A stretch of 6,600 bases of DNA from Opitutaceae bacterium. Lineage in GTDB: Bacteria; Verrucomicrobiota; Verrucomicrobiia; Opitutales; Opitutaceae. Within the stretch, counting starts at the first letter, position 1; every line of letters starts with the position of its first letter. The notes beneath the pieces were generated by a model. That model saw nothing but the letters and a program-made list of their open reading frames with translations. It was not told where the DNA came from and did not search any database. Shown here one piece after another: positions 1 to 6,380 of the stretch. A program made the translations under genes and the position numbers. Where the stretch lies: NCBI GenBank assembly GCA_009919985.1, contig RGAX01000158.1, forward strand, positions 1-6,600. Direction: 5' to 3'.

Positions 1-765
1 AACGACGCCTTCGGCACCGCCCACCGCGCGCACAGTTCCATGGTCGGCGTCGCCCTCCCGCTCAAAGCCGCCGGTTTCCTCATGGAAGCCGAACTCAAAG
101 CCTTCGCCAAAGTCCTCGATCATCCTGACCGCCCGCTGCTCGCCATTCTTGGTGGCGCCAAGATCGCCGATAAAATCCCCCTCATCAAAAACCTCCTCGA
201 GAAAGCCGACAAAATTATCATCGGCGGCGGCATGGCTTACACGTTCCACAAAGTCCTCCGCGGCACCCCGATTGGCACCAGCCTCTACGACGCCGAAGGT
301 GCGAAGATCGTCGAAGAACTCGTCACCAAAGCTGCCGCGCGCAATGTCGAGCTGATCTTCCCGATCGACTTTATCTGCTCCGACGCCTTCTCGCCTGACG
401 CCAATACGATGCCCGCGGATCTCGCGACCGGCATTCCTGACGGCTGGGGTGGCCTCGACGCTGGTCCCAAGTCTATCGAGCTCTACCGTCAGGCCATCCT
501 CAGCTCCAAGACCATCATCTGGAACGGACCGGCTGGTGTGTTTGAATTCGAAAAATTTGCCGGCGCCACTAAAGCCATGGCCGCCGCGATCGCCGAAGCT
601 ACGGCCAACGGCGCCACGACCATCGTCGGCGGCGGCGACACCGCCACGGCCGCAAAGAAATTTAAGGTCGCGGACAAAGTCACCCATTGCTCCACCGGCG
701 GCGGCGCCTCCCTCGAGTTCCTCGAAGGCAAAGTCTTACCCGGTGTGGCTTTCCTCGAAAACTAA
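1..765 (+). CDS. pgk: Phosphoglycerate kinase, C-terminal part (5' end outside window)
   Basis: Phosphoglycerate kinase transfers phosphate between 1,3-bisphosphoglycerate and ADP in cytosolic glycolysis. The frame is open from base 1, so the gene begins upstream and the ATG at 40 is internal. 254 codons are visible, against roughly 400 for the family. Visible residues begin with NDAFGTAHRAHSS, the conserved substrate-side segment at the end of the N-terminal domain. The nucleotide-binding domain follows: GGAKIADKI (nt 151 on), the IIGGGMAYTF stretch (about nt 217-246), WNGPAGVFEFEKF (nt 520 on), the GGGDTATA loop (nt 628 on) and the C-terminal STGGGASLEFLEGK (nt 691 on). All key motifs of this half are intact and it ends at TAA 763-765. 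Codons are mostly C-ending, as expected for a highly expressed gene. tpiA follows on the same strand after 54 bp, suggesting a glycolytic operon whose promoter is outside the window. Identity is very secure. Confidence 0.98.
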   Translation, partial: NDAFGTAHRAHSSMVGVALPLKAAGFLMEAELKAFAKVLDHPDRPLLAILGGAKIADKIPLIKNLLEKADKIIIGGGMAYTFHKVLRGTPIGTSLYDAEGAKIVEELVTKAAARNVELIFPIDFICSDAFSPDANTMPADLATGIPDGWGGLDAGPKSIELYRQAILSSKTIIWNGPAGVFEFEKFAGATKAMAAAIAEATANGATTIVGGGDTATAAKKFKVADKVTHCSTGGGASLEFLEGKVLPGVAFLEN

Positions 766-819
766 AATTCTTAACTGCGCGGCGCCGCTCTATCGGCTAC
801 GCGCGCTCTATTTATTATT

Positions 820-1590
820 ATGTCCAATCGCAAAAAACTCATCGCCGGTAACTGGAAGATGAACAAAACCTCCGCCGACGGCGTCTCGCTTGTCGCTGAG
901 CTCGTCGCCACCATCGGCAAGCAATCCGACGTCGAAGTCGTCGTGTGCCCCCCCTTCACCGCACTGGAAAGTGCCGCCAAAGCACTCGACGGCTCTACTT
1001 TAAAACTCGGAGCGCAGAACATGCACTTCGAGGCCAGCGGCGCCTTCACCGGCGAAATTTCCGCTGCAATGTTGCGCGCGCTCTTCGCCACGCACGTCAT
1101 CCTCGGCCACAGCGAACGCCGTGCGCTCTTCGGCGAGACGGATGCGCTCGTGAATAAAAAAGTGTTGGCGGCACTTAAAAACCAACTGCGCCCCATCCTC
1201 TGCGTGGGCGAAACCCTCGCCGAACGCGAAGCCGGTTCCACCCTCGCGGTCGTCCAGACTCAGCTCGAAGCTGGCCTCGAAGGTGTCGGTAAAGACCAAG
1301 CCGCCAGCGTCGTGATCGCCTACGAGCCCGTGTGGGCCATCGGCACCGGTAAGGTCGCCACGACCGAGCAGGCGCAGGAAGTGCACGCGTTTATCCGCGG
1401 ATTACTCACCAAGCACTTCACCGAAGCGGTCGCGCAAAAAGTCCGAATTCTTTACGGCGGCTCGATGAAGCCGGCCAACGCGCCTGAATTGCTCGCCCAA
1501 AAAGACATCGACGGCGGCCTGATCGGCGGCGCGAGTTTGGAAGCGCGCAGTTTTGTGGAACTCGTCAACGCTGCCGCTGCGGTCGTTTGA
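820..1590 (+). CDS. tpiA: Triosephosphate isomerase
   Basis: Cytosolic TIM-barrel enzyme interconverting dihydroxyacetone phosphate and glyceraldehyde 3-phosphate. At 256 residues it is of normal length. Catalytic residues are all present: K13 in AGNWKMN (9-15), H97 in ILGHSERR (94-101) and the base E169 in AYEPVWAIGTGK (167-178), which also carries the flexible phosphate-gripping loop 6. The phosphate-binding segments YGGS (212-215) and GGLIGGASL (232-240) are intact. The ATG at 820 puts AGNWKMN at the usual distance from the N terminus. No Shine-Dalgarno sequence is visible; the start is preceded by an AT-rich run (808-819), and a 10-bp palindrome (GCGGCGCCGC, 779-788) lies in the gap after pgk. 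Probably co-transcribed with pgk. The last 26 bp overlap the 3' end of the convergent minus-strand gene. Confidence 0.98.
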   Translation: MSNRKKLIAGNWKMNKTSADGVSLVAELVATIGKQSDVEVVVCPPFTALESAAKALDGSTLKLGAQNMHFEASGAFTGEISAAMLRALFATHVILGHSERRALFGETDALVNKKVLAALKNQLRPILCVGETLAEREAGSTLAVVQTQLEAGLEGVGKDQAASVVIAYEPVWAIGTGKVATTEQAQEVHAFIRGLLTKHFTEAVAQKVRILYGGSMKPANAPELLAQKDIDGGLIGGASLEARSFVELVNAAAAVV

Positions 1591-2488
1591 TAGCGCCTCG
1601 TCGGGGGTGCGCTTTAGACTCCGGCTTAGCGGGTTTAGGCGGATTGGTTTGCTCTTTGAAGAGCTGTTCAACCTGTCGGATAGTTTGTTTGGATTGCTCC
1701 GCGCGATTGAGTGCGAGCAGCGCCTTTTGTTGATCGGGCGTGAAATTGATTTGAGCCAGCGTGCTGACCGACATCGTGAATTGCTCGGCTTGGCTGGCGT
1801 TCAGCGGGACGTTGCTGCGCGCCAAATTCTTCTGGAGATCACTCGTTGCCCCGCGGAAGAGCTGGGCGTTTTCGTATGTCTGAAACTGCGTGTAAACGGC
1901 CGGGCCAAACGTGGCCTGCAATTTTCGATCGGTCTCGTCTTGGGCACCGGCGACGAGGGTTTGCAGGTCTTTTTCTTTCAATTTTCCGCCGGCGGCGAGC
2001 ATGGCAGCGGCCACGTCAATGACCGCGCCTTGGCGCTCGATCAGGAGTTCGCGCAACTGCGCCTGTTGCGGGCCGGTGAGGTTGAGATTTTTGAGCAGGG
2101 TGCCGTAACGCGCGTCGACTTGTTCGCGAAATTTGGTCGCAAGCTTGAGCTGCATTTCGGGGTTACTAAGAAACGCGAGAATTTCCTGCGGGGTAGGGCC
2201 TTTTTTATCGGCGGGCGGGAGATTTTTTAACTGCGCCTTGGCAGCAGGGTCGGTGGGTTCACTCGTGGCTTCGTTCGTTGCTGGCTGGGTGGCGAGGGCA
2301 CGGGCTTCACTGAGTTGGGCGCGTTTCTCGGCGTCCCAAATGCGTTTTTGCAAAGCGGCGCGGTCGCCGTGGTCGAGTGCGGCGGCGCGGAGTCGGATGA
2401 GCTCGCTGTGTTGGCGCCAGGCGAGCGTGCCTAAAAAGAGAACGGTGCCGGCGAGAAGCGCTGTCAGCAGTACGACTGGAGTTTTCAT
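1565..2488 (-). CDS. Membrane-anchored protein with LTxxQ-like motifs (Spy/CpxP-like), function unknown
   Basis: 307 residues. A hydrophobic segment at about 5-23, behind a single Lys, looks like a signal anchor or uncleaved signal peptide, placing the rest in the periplasm. Residues 26-65 are charged and helical, possibly a coiled coil. A Thr/Pro/Ala-rich linker (66-100) leads to a helical domain (100-275) and a basic, Pro-rich tail (282-307). The helical domain contains LTGPQ (137-141), LNASQ (229-233) and FTPDQ (249-253), which resemble the LTxxQ motifs of the periplasmic Spy/CpxP chaperone-sensor group. That relation is inferred from the motifs and helix pattern only. The gene starts 11 bp after the ispA stop on the same strand, so the two are probably one transcript. 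No good ribosome site is seen before ATG 2488, suggesting coupling to ispA translation. It converges on tpiA with a 26-bp overlap of 3' ends. I do not recognise a named gene. Confidence 0.85.
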   Translation of the reverse strand: MKTPVVLLTALLAGTVLFLGTLAWRQHSELIRLRAAALDHGDRAALQKRIWDAEKRAQLSEARALATQPATNEATSEPTDPAAKAQLKNLPPADKKGPTPQEILAFLSNPEMQLKLATKFREQVDARYGTLLKNLNLTGPQQAQLRELLIERQGAVIDVAAAMLAAGGKLKEKDLQTLVAGAQDETDRKLQATFGPAVYTQFQTYENAQLFRGATSDLQKNLARSNVPLNASQAEQFTMSVSTLAQINFTPDQQKALLALNRAEQSKQTIRQVEQLFKEQTNPPKPAKPESKAHPRRGAIKRPQRQR

Positions 2489-2499
2489 GCGAGCGTGTT

Positions 2500-3384
2500 T
2501 CAGTTTATGCGGGCGGCCATAGACTCGATCAAAGCGTGGAGGAATGCCGCGTCGCCGGGTAGGCTGCGCAACGTAGATTGGGCGGCCTGACCGTGTTCGT
2601 GGGCCAGACGGCGGGAGGTTTCGATACCGTGGAGCTTCACAAACGTAGTTTTGTCAGCTTTGGCGTCTTTACCCGCAGTTTTACCGAGGGTTGCGGTATC
2701 GGCCGTGGCATCGAGCACGTCATCAATGATCTGGAAGGCTAGTCCAACATGGTGGCCCACGGTGCGTAGAACCGACAGCGCCGATTGCGGCCCTTCCGCG
2801 CAGAGACCGCCCATGACAAAAGCTGCTTCGATCATGGCAGCAGTTTTGTTAAGGTGGATAAACTCGAGTTCTTTGGCCGTGGCCGTGGATTTTTTTTCGG
2901 CGAGCAGGTCTTCCATTTGTCCGCCGATCAGGCGGCGGCTACTAGCGGCGTCGGCTAGCTCGCGGGTGAGGGCTTGGGCAAGGGTGGGGCGTGAGGCGTA
3001 GTGGACCGATAGGATGACAAAAGCTTCGGTCAGGAGTGCGTCGCCGGCGAGCAGGGCGGTGGCTTCGTCGAATTGACGATGTACCGTGGGACGGCCGCGA
3101 CGCAGGTCGTCGTTATCCATGCACGGAAGATCGTCGTGAATGAGGGAGTACGTATGGAGACACTCAATGGCAACGGCGGCGGGCAACGCCGAGTCATTTG
3201 TAAGCCCAAGGGCTTTGGCGGTGGCCAAGGTAAGGACGGGTCGGAGACGTTTACCGCCGCCGAGTAGACTGTAGCGCATAGCCTCGTGCAAACGCGTAGG
3301 CCGGGTCGTGGCCGCGGGCACGTAGCGATCAAGCCCAGTCTCGACCCGAGTCACCTGATGTTTGAAAGCGGCGGCAAAGTCCAT
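2500..3384 (-). CDS. ispA: Farnesyl diphosphate synthase (short-chain polyprenyl synthase)
   Basis: Condenses isopentenyl diphosphate with allylic diphosphates to make farnesyl diphosphate, precursor of undecaprenyl phosphate and quinone side chains. 294 residues, a typical bacterial length. Visible family motifs are GGGKRLRP (42-49), the first Asp-rich motif DDLPCMDNDD (84-93) followed by LRRGRPTVH, GGQMEDL (154-160), the second Asp-rich motif DDVLD (221-225) and LGKTAGKDAKADKTTFVKL (233-251). The DDxxxxD spacing of the first motif, with Tyr (Y79) five residues before it, is the pattern of type II bacterial farnesyl synthases, so a C15 product is favoured. Geranylgeranyl synthase activity cannot be excluded without assay. 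ATG 3384 gives the expected N terminus. It is divergent from the fmdB-to-murJ series and is followed after 11 bp by the LTxxQ-motif gene. Confidence 0.95.
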   Translation of the reverse strand: MDFAAAFKHQVTRVETGLDRYVPAATTRPTRLHEAMRYSLLGGGKRLRPVLTLATAKALGLTNDSALPAAVAIECLHTYSLIHDDLPCMDNDDLRRGRPTVHRQFDEATALLAGDALLTEAFVILSVHYASRPTLAQALTRELADAASSRRLIGGQMEDLLAEKKSTATAKELEFIHLNKTAAMIEAAFVMGGLCAEGPQSALSVLRTVGHHVGLAFQIIDDVLDATADTATLGKTAGKDAKADKTTFVKLHGIETSRRLAHEHGQAAQSTLRSLPGDAAFLHALIESMAARIN

Positions 3385-3392
3385 CGCCGGTA

Positions 3393-3421
3393 ATTAGCGC
3401 GGCTTAAGCCTGTTTTCTCAA
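3393..3421 (-). promoter_or_regulatory. Putative ispA promoter with palindromic spacer
   Basis: Reading the minus strand, TTGAGA (3421-3416) matches the sigma-70 -35 consensus at five of six positions. GCTAAT (3398-3393) is a four-of-six -10 match, and the spacer is exactly 17 bp. A perfect 10-bp palindrome, GGCTTAAGCC (3401-3410), sits inside the spacer and could be a protein-binding site. The predicted transcription start would lie only a few bases before ATG 3384, implying a leaderless or nearly leaderless message, which fits the absence of a Shine-Dalgarno site there. This is inspection only, and the -10 match is weak. Confidence 0.35.
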
Positions 3422-3504
3422 ACTAATTTGCGATCCGGGGCGCGCGCCAATGAAACATTCTCGCCAACCCCGAAGCTTTGCGCCTGAGTCAGGACGAACT
3501 TGCT

Positions 3505-3663
3505 ATGCCAACTTACGAGTACGTCTGTCCAAAATGTAGTCATGAATTCGAGCTATTTCAGTCGATGCGCGACGAACCGCTGAAGAAATGCCCCAAGTGC
3601 AAAAAGCTGGGGGTAAAACGGCTCGTGGGCGGCGGGGCGGGTTTTCTCGCCTCAGCTTGTTAG
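3505..3663 (+). CDS. FmdB-family zinc ribbon protein, short form
   Basis: 52 residues starting MPTYEYVCPKC, the hallmark N terminus of the FmdB/CxxC_CXXC_SSSS putative regulatory family. Two CxxC pairs (C8/C11 and C29/C32) would bind one zinc. The middle (HEFELFQSM, then DEPLKKCPKC) and the segment VKRLVGGGAG match the family well. ATG 3505 is chosen over an in-frame TTG at 3478 because family members begin with MPTYEY and because AGGA (3491-3494) lies 10 nt before it. The usual family ending after GGAG, a conserved aromatic tail of the GSGFY..TDY type, is absent: the protein ends FLASAC at TAG 3661-3663, and I found no such tail in the other frames downstream. Its role is not established; FmdB itself was proposed as a regulator of formamidase genes. 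First gene of a probable plus-strand operon leading to murJ. Confidence 0.9.
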   Translation: MPTYEYVCPKCSHEFELFQSMRDEPLKKCPKCKKLGVKRLVGGGAGFLASAC

Positions 3664-3679
3664 GAAGATCAGCGCTGCG

Positions 3680-3889
3680 GTGTTAAGCATCGTGATGGGG
3701 GCTGGATTGGGCACGTTGTTTTTGACGCTCAAGCTCGTGGTGAAATTAGCGGCCGACTTAGAGAAGCATGCGCTGGCGATGGATGAAATTATCGGAGCTC
3801 AACCTTGGGCCGAAAATATTCTCATCGCTGGGACTAAACTTAGGGACGTCAGGCTCAGTGATTCGAGCCTGAGCCTCACTATGCAGTGA
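3680..3889 (+). CDS. Small single-TM hypothetical protein
   Basis: 69 residues from GTG 3680. The first 23 or so residues (SIVMGAGLGTLFLTLKLVVKL region) are hydrophobic enough for one membrane segment. The remainder is a short mixed helix and strand-like tail ending SLSLTMQ. No known family recognised. Support for it being real: AGGAAG (3662-3667), overlapping the fmdB stop codon, is a plausible ribosome site 12 nt before the GTG; its stop TGA (3887-3889) shares one base with the ATG of the next gene (TGATG), a classic coupling arrangement; and it fills what would otherwise be a 225-bp gap in a compact gene series. Alternative starts are GTG 3692 and ATG 3695. It could still be a chance frame in GC-rich DNA. 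Confidence 0.55.
   Translation: MLSIVMGAGLGTLFLTLKLVVKLAADLEKHALAMDEIIGAQPWAENILIAGTKLRDVRLSDSSLSLTMQ
3851..3876 (+). other. Hairpin just upstream of a coupled start codon
   Basis: AGGCTCAG (3851-3858) pairs perfectly with CTGAGCCT (3869-3876) across a 10-nt loop. Because GAGCCT is repeated in tandem (3865-3870 and 3871-3876), AGGCTC can also pair with the first copy, giving two exclusive structures. It ends 12 nt before the ATG at 3889 and would cover or position ribosomes there. No T-run follows, so it is not an ordinary intrinsic terminator. It lies within the coding end of the small upstream gene. Confidence 0.45.
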
Positions 3890-5040
3890 TGCGATTTTCG
3901 GCGACTACACGTTGTGGATGGTTCGTTGCCTCGATGTGTTGGGCGAACTTATGGATGAATGCTGCGTCGCCCGTACTATCGCAGACGGGTCCTGGGCAAT
4001 TTGAAATCGCCAGTCTCGACGGTAGCGCCGCGCAACGCGTGCGCGATGAGGCGGAGGCGGCTTGGCGCTGGCTCGCGTTGCCCCTCGATTTGCCGGTAGC
4101 AGGTTTTTCTTCACCTATATTTGTACGGCTGATCCCTGCGGAGACATGGTCGGAGCCTTTGCCGTTTCGCGTGGTGGCGGAGCCAGGCGGAGTGGTTTCG
4201 TTGCGCCTGCGTTGGAGTGAGGCAATGCCAGACGTGGATGTGCGAACTGCGCTGGTGCAGGCGTTGCTGGTTCGCATCAGCGTCGCGGCGCACGGAGTAA
4301 ATACTCATCTCATTATTCCCTCTTGGCTGCAACAGGCGTGCGTGGAATGGTGGCGAATTCGTGCGGAACCGGCTCAAGCGGACGCGTTACAACAAGAATC
4401 AGCCGTGTTGCCGCCGCCGGCGCTTGAGGCCGTGTTGCAGGGTGATCGTGGCGTCCTCGAGTCCCGCCCGATGCAGATAGGGGCGCTGTGGTTGTTTGCT
4501 TGGCTGCAGGCGGAGAGCGGATCGGTGGGCGAGTGGGCCCTTTACCGTTCGCGCTTGCTCGCCGGCGCAGATCCCGAAGTGGCCTTGGCCGAATGTTTCT
4601 CAGGGCGCTTCGCGGATACCATCGAACGTGAACTTTGGTGGCAGACGGGCTGGCATCACCTGCGCCGCGCGCGGACCCAGCCCCAACTTGGAAGCGTAGA
4701 AGCACGCGCGGCGCTCACGGATCTAGCTCGTTTTGTGTTCATTGTCGGCGAGGCCGATGCAGTGGTGCCGCTGCGTTCCATTTTGAGCCGGCGCGCGGAA
4801 CCGGTCGTAAAGGCCGCGCTGGCCGAACGTAGTGCCGAGCTACAACGGCTTTTGCCTGCGTTACATCCATTTTATCTGAATGCTGGGCTCGCGCTGGCGG
4901 ACTGTTTCGCACTGACATTGAAGGGCCAAGACTTGGAGGTTAATGTCACCGAGTTTGAACGTGAGTGGGACGATGCCTTAGATTTGGAAACAACCGCGCG
5001 CGTGGCCCTAGATCAATGGGTGGCCACGCGCTCGAAGTGA
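3889..5040 (+). CDS. Hypothetical exported protein, possibly a degenerate peptidase-like fold
   Basis: 383 residues from ATG 3889; a GTG at 3886 would add one residue. The N terminus (Arg at 2 and 8, hydrophobic about 11-28, then AASPVLSQTG) looks like a signal peptide or anchor, so export is likely. Residues 45-130 resemble the front of a peptidase MA-type (gluzincin) domain. RTALVQALLVRI (119-130) sits where such proteins carry the HExxH zinc helix, and IPSWLQQACVEWW (143-155) resembles the usual (L/I)PxWLxEGxA segment that follows it. The zinc-binding His and Glu are absent, so if the relation holds the protein is catalytically dead. This is inference from pattern only. The rest (175-383) is Ala/Leu/Arg-rich and helical, with no motif I recognise. 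Coupled by TGATG overlap to the small TM gene and followed by murJ, which suggests a cell-envelope role but does not show it. Confidence 0.85.
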   Translation: MRFSATTRCGWFVASMCWANLWMNAASPVLSQTGPGQFEIASLDGSAAQRVRDEAEAAWRWLALPLDLPVAGFSSPIFVRLIPAETWSEPLPFRVVAEPGGVVSLRLRWSEAMPDVDVRTALVQALLVRISVAAHGVNTHLIIPSWLQQACVEWWRIRAEPAQADALQQESAVLPPPALEAVLQGDRGVLESRPMQIGALWLFAWLQAESGSVGEWALYRSRLLAGADPEVALAECFSGRFADTIERELWWQTGWHHLRRARTQPQLGSVEARAALTDLARFVFIVGEADAVVPLRSILSRRAEPVVKAALAERSAELQRLLPALHPFYLNAGLALADCFALTLKGQDLEVNVTEFEREWDDALDLETTARVALDQWVATRSK

Positions 5041-5102
5041 GGCGCTCTGCCAGCGTGTAAATGCATTTGCGCCCGTGGGCTTGCACCGCGGAAACTGAGC
5101 GT

Positions 5103-6371
5103 GTGTCGAAGAGCCTGAAAAATATCGGAGTGGTGTCAGCGCTGACGATGGTGTCGCGCGTACTCGGTCTTGGACGCGACATGTTGGTGACCGCAGTTTT
5201 TGGAACCTCGGCATTGGCCTCGATTTTTTACACGGCGTTCACCTTGCCCAATTTATTTCGTCGGCTGTTGGGTGAAGGGGCGCTGACCGCAGCGCTCGTG
5301 CCGACCCTGCAGGAGGAGCTCAAGGCGCGCGAGCGGGATGGCGCTTTTGAGCTCGTGAATCAAGTCGCCAGCTGGCTGCTGGTGGTCACTGGGGGCATCG
5401 TCGCGCTGGCGATGCTGGCCTTGGCTAAGGCAGGTAAGCTCGTGACAATTGCGGGTGGCTGGGGCTTGGAGGTAGATACGATACACCGGCTTGTCGCTTC
5501 AGCTGATTATGCGATTCTCTTGTTTCCGTACCTCGTCTTTGTCTGTCTTGCGGCAGTTTTGAGCGCGGCGTTGCAGACGTTGCACCGGTTCGTGGAGCCG
5601 GCGCTTTCTCCGATCTGGCTAAATTTAGCTATGATCGGAGCACTGAGTGCCGCGGTCTACTGTGGATGGGCCGAATCGCCCGATGGACGTATGCACTGGC
5701 TCTGCGCCGGCGCGTTAGGCGGAGGATTTTTGCAGATGGCGGTACCGGCGGCAGCGCTCATGCGTGAGGGCTGGCGTCCGCGCTTTGATCTCGGACGGAG
5801 CGGGCCCTTGCGGCAAATCGTGGCCCTCATGGGCCCGACAGTGTTTGGCTCGGCGATTTATTTGATCAACATGGCAGTCTCGCGGTTTATCGGACTGTCG
5901 TTGAACGACTCCGCGGTGACGGTACTCAACCTTGCCACCCGCTTGATGGAGCTGCCCATTGGGGTGTTTGCGATCGCGATTTCAACCGTGGTGTTTCCGC
6001 TGATCGCGAAACACGCGGCAGATCGAGATGATGAAAAATTGGCGCACTCGTACCGCAAAGGCATGCGGTTGATTTTGGTCATCAATGTGCCTGCGGCAGT
6101 TGGGCTTGCCGTGCTCGCGGAGCCACTCGTGCGCGTGTTATTTCAGCGTGGAGCCTTCCTCGCTAGCGATACAGCACTGATGTTACCGGTGTTGGCCGTG
6201 TATGCGTTAGGGTTGCCGTTTTTCTCCTTTGTAAATTTAGCGTTGAAGGCTTTTTACGCGCGGAAAGATACGGTGACCCCAGTCCGTGCCGCGTTGCTCA
6301 GTTTTGTCGTCAACCTAGGTTTGAGCATCGTCTTAATGGGGCCGCTGGGAACTGTCGGGCTCGCGCTGGCG
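5103..6371 (+). CDS. murJ: Lipid II flippase MurJ, truncated by a junction
   Basis: MurJ flips the peptidoglycan precursor lipid II across the inner membrane. 423 residues of MurJ sequence are visible. The N terminus SKSLKNIGVVSALTMVSRVLGLGRD aligns with the start of E. coli MurJ, which favours GTG 5103; an in-frame ATG at 5061 would add 14 unconserved residues. Residues matching those known to be needed in E. coli are present: R19, R25-D26, R53/R54 in LPNLFRRLLGEGA (48-60), and R280 in the TRLMELPIGV segment. Multiple hydrophobic segments follow through LMGPLGTVGLALA (411-423), equivalent to the region near TM11 of the 14-TM family. After A423 the frame stays open but is no longer MurJ, so about 90 residues of the normal protein are missing. 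No MurJ stop codon occurs; the frame runs to the window end. Follows the exported hypothetical gene by 62 bp. Confidence 0.93.
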
Positions 6372-6380
6372 GGTTGCGGT
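6342..6380 (+). other. In-frame junction between murJ and an unrelated lipoprotein sequence
   Basis: MurJ similarity ends at GLALA (codons ending at 6371), and the next residues, GCGDRDRVQLPSE, are a lipoprotein start at the mature Cys. The two parts share a short stretch that fits both genes, LALAG, so the exact break cannot be placed. GC at the third codon position is 49 of 76 in the 76 codons before 6372 and 69 of 76 in the 76 codons after, a sharp step rather than a drift. It could be an assembly chimera, a cloning or amplification join, or a real deletion. Confidence 0.8.

Noticed and set aside
225..720. Repeated GGC runs in pgk.
   Set aside because: They encode the conserved glycine-rich motifs of the enzyme and are not a DNA repeat element.
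771..1386. Minus-strand open frames opposite tpiA.
   Set aside because: tpiA is unambiguous, and these frames are complementary shadows of its GC-rich codons.
1553..2230. Long plus-strand open frame of 225 codons opposite the LTxxQ-motif gene.
   Set aside because: Its product has no family character, whereas the minus-strand frame has a signal anchor, repeated motifs and good spacing to ispA. It mirrors the minus-strand codons.
3478..3504. TTG at 3478 as the fmdB start.
   Set aside because: FmdB proteins begin MPTYEY, and AGGA is well placed for ATG 3505.
5043..5055. Small inverted repeat CGCT...AGCG between the exported gene and murJ.
   Set aside because: The stem is only about 4 bp and no T-run follows, so it is not credible as a terminator.
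5061..5102. In-frame ATG at 5061 as the murJ start.
   Set aside because: It would add 14 residues (MHLRPWACTAETER) with no counterpart in MurJ. The GTG at 5103 gives an N terminus that aligns with known MurJ, and the only GAGG is about 18 nt upstream of 5061.
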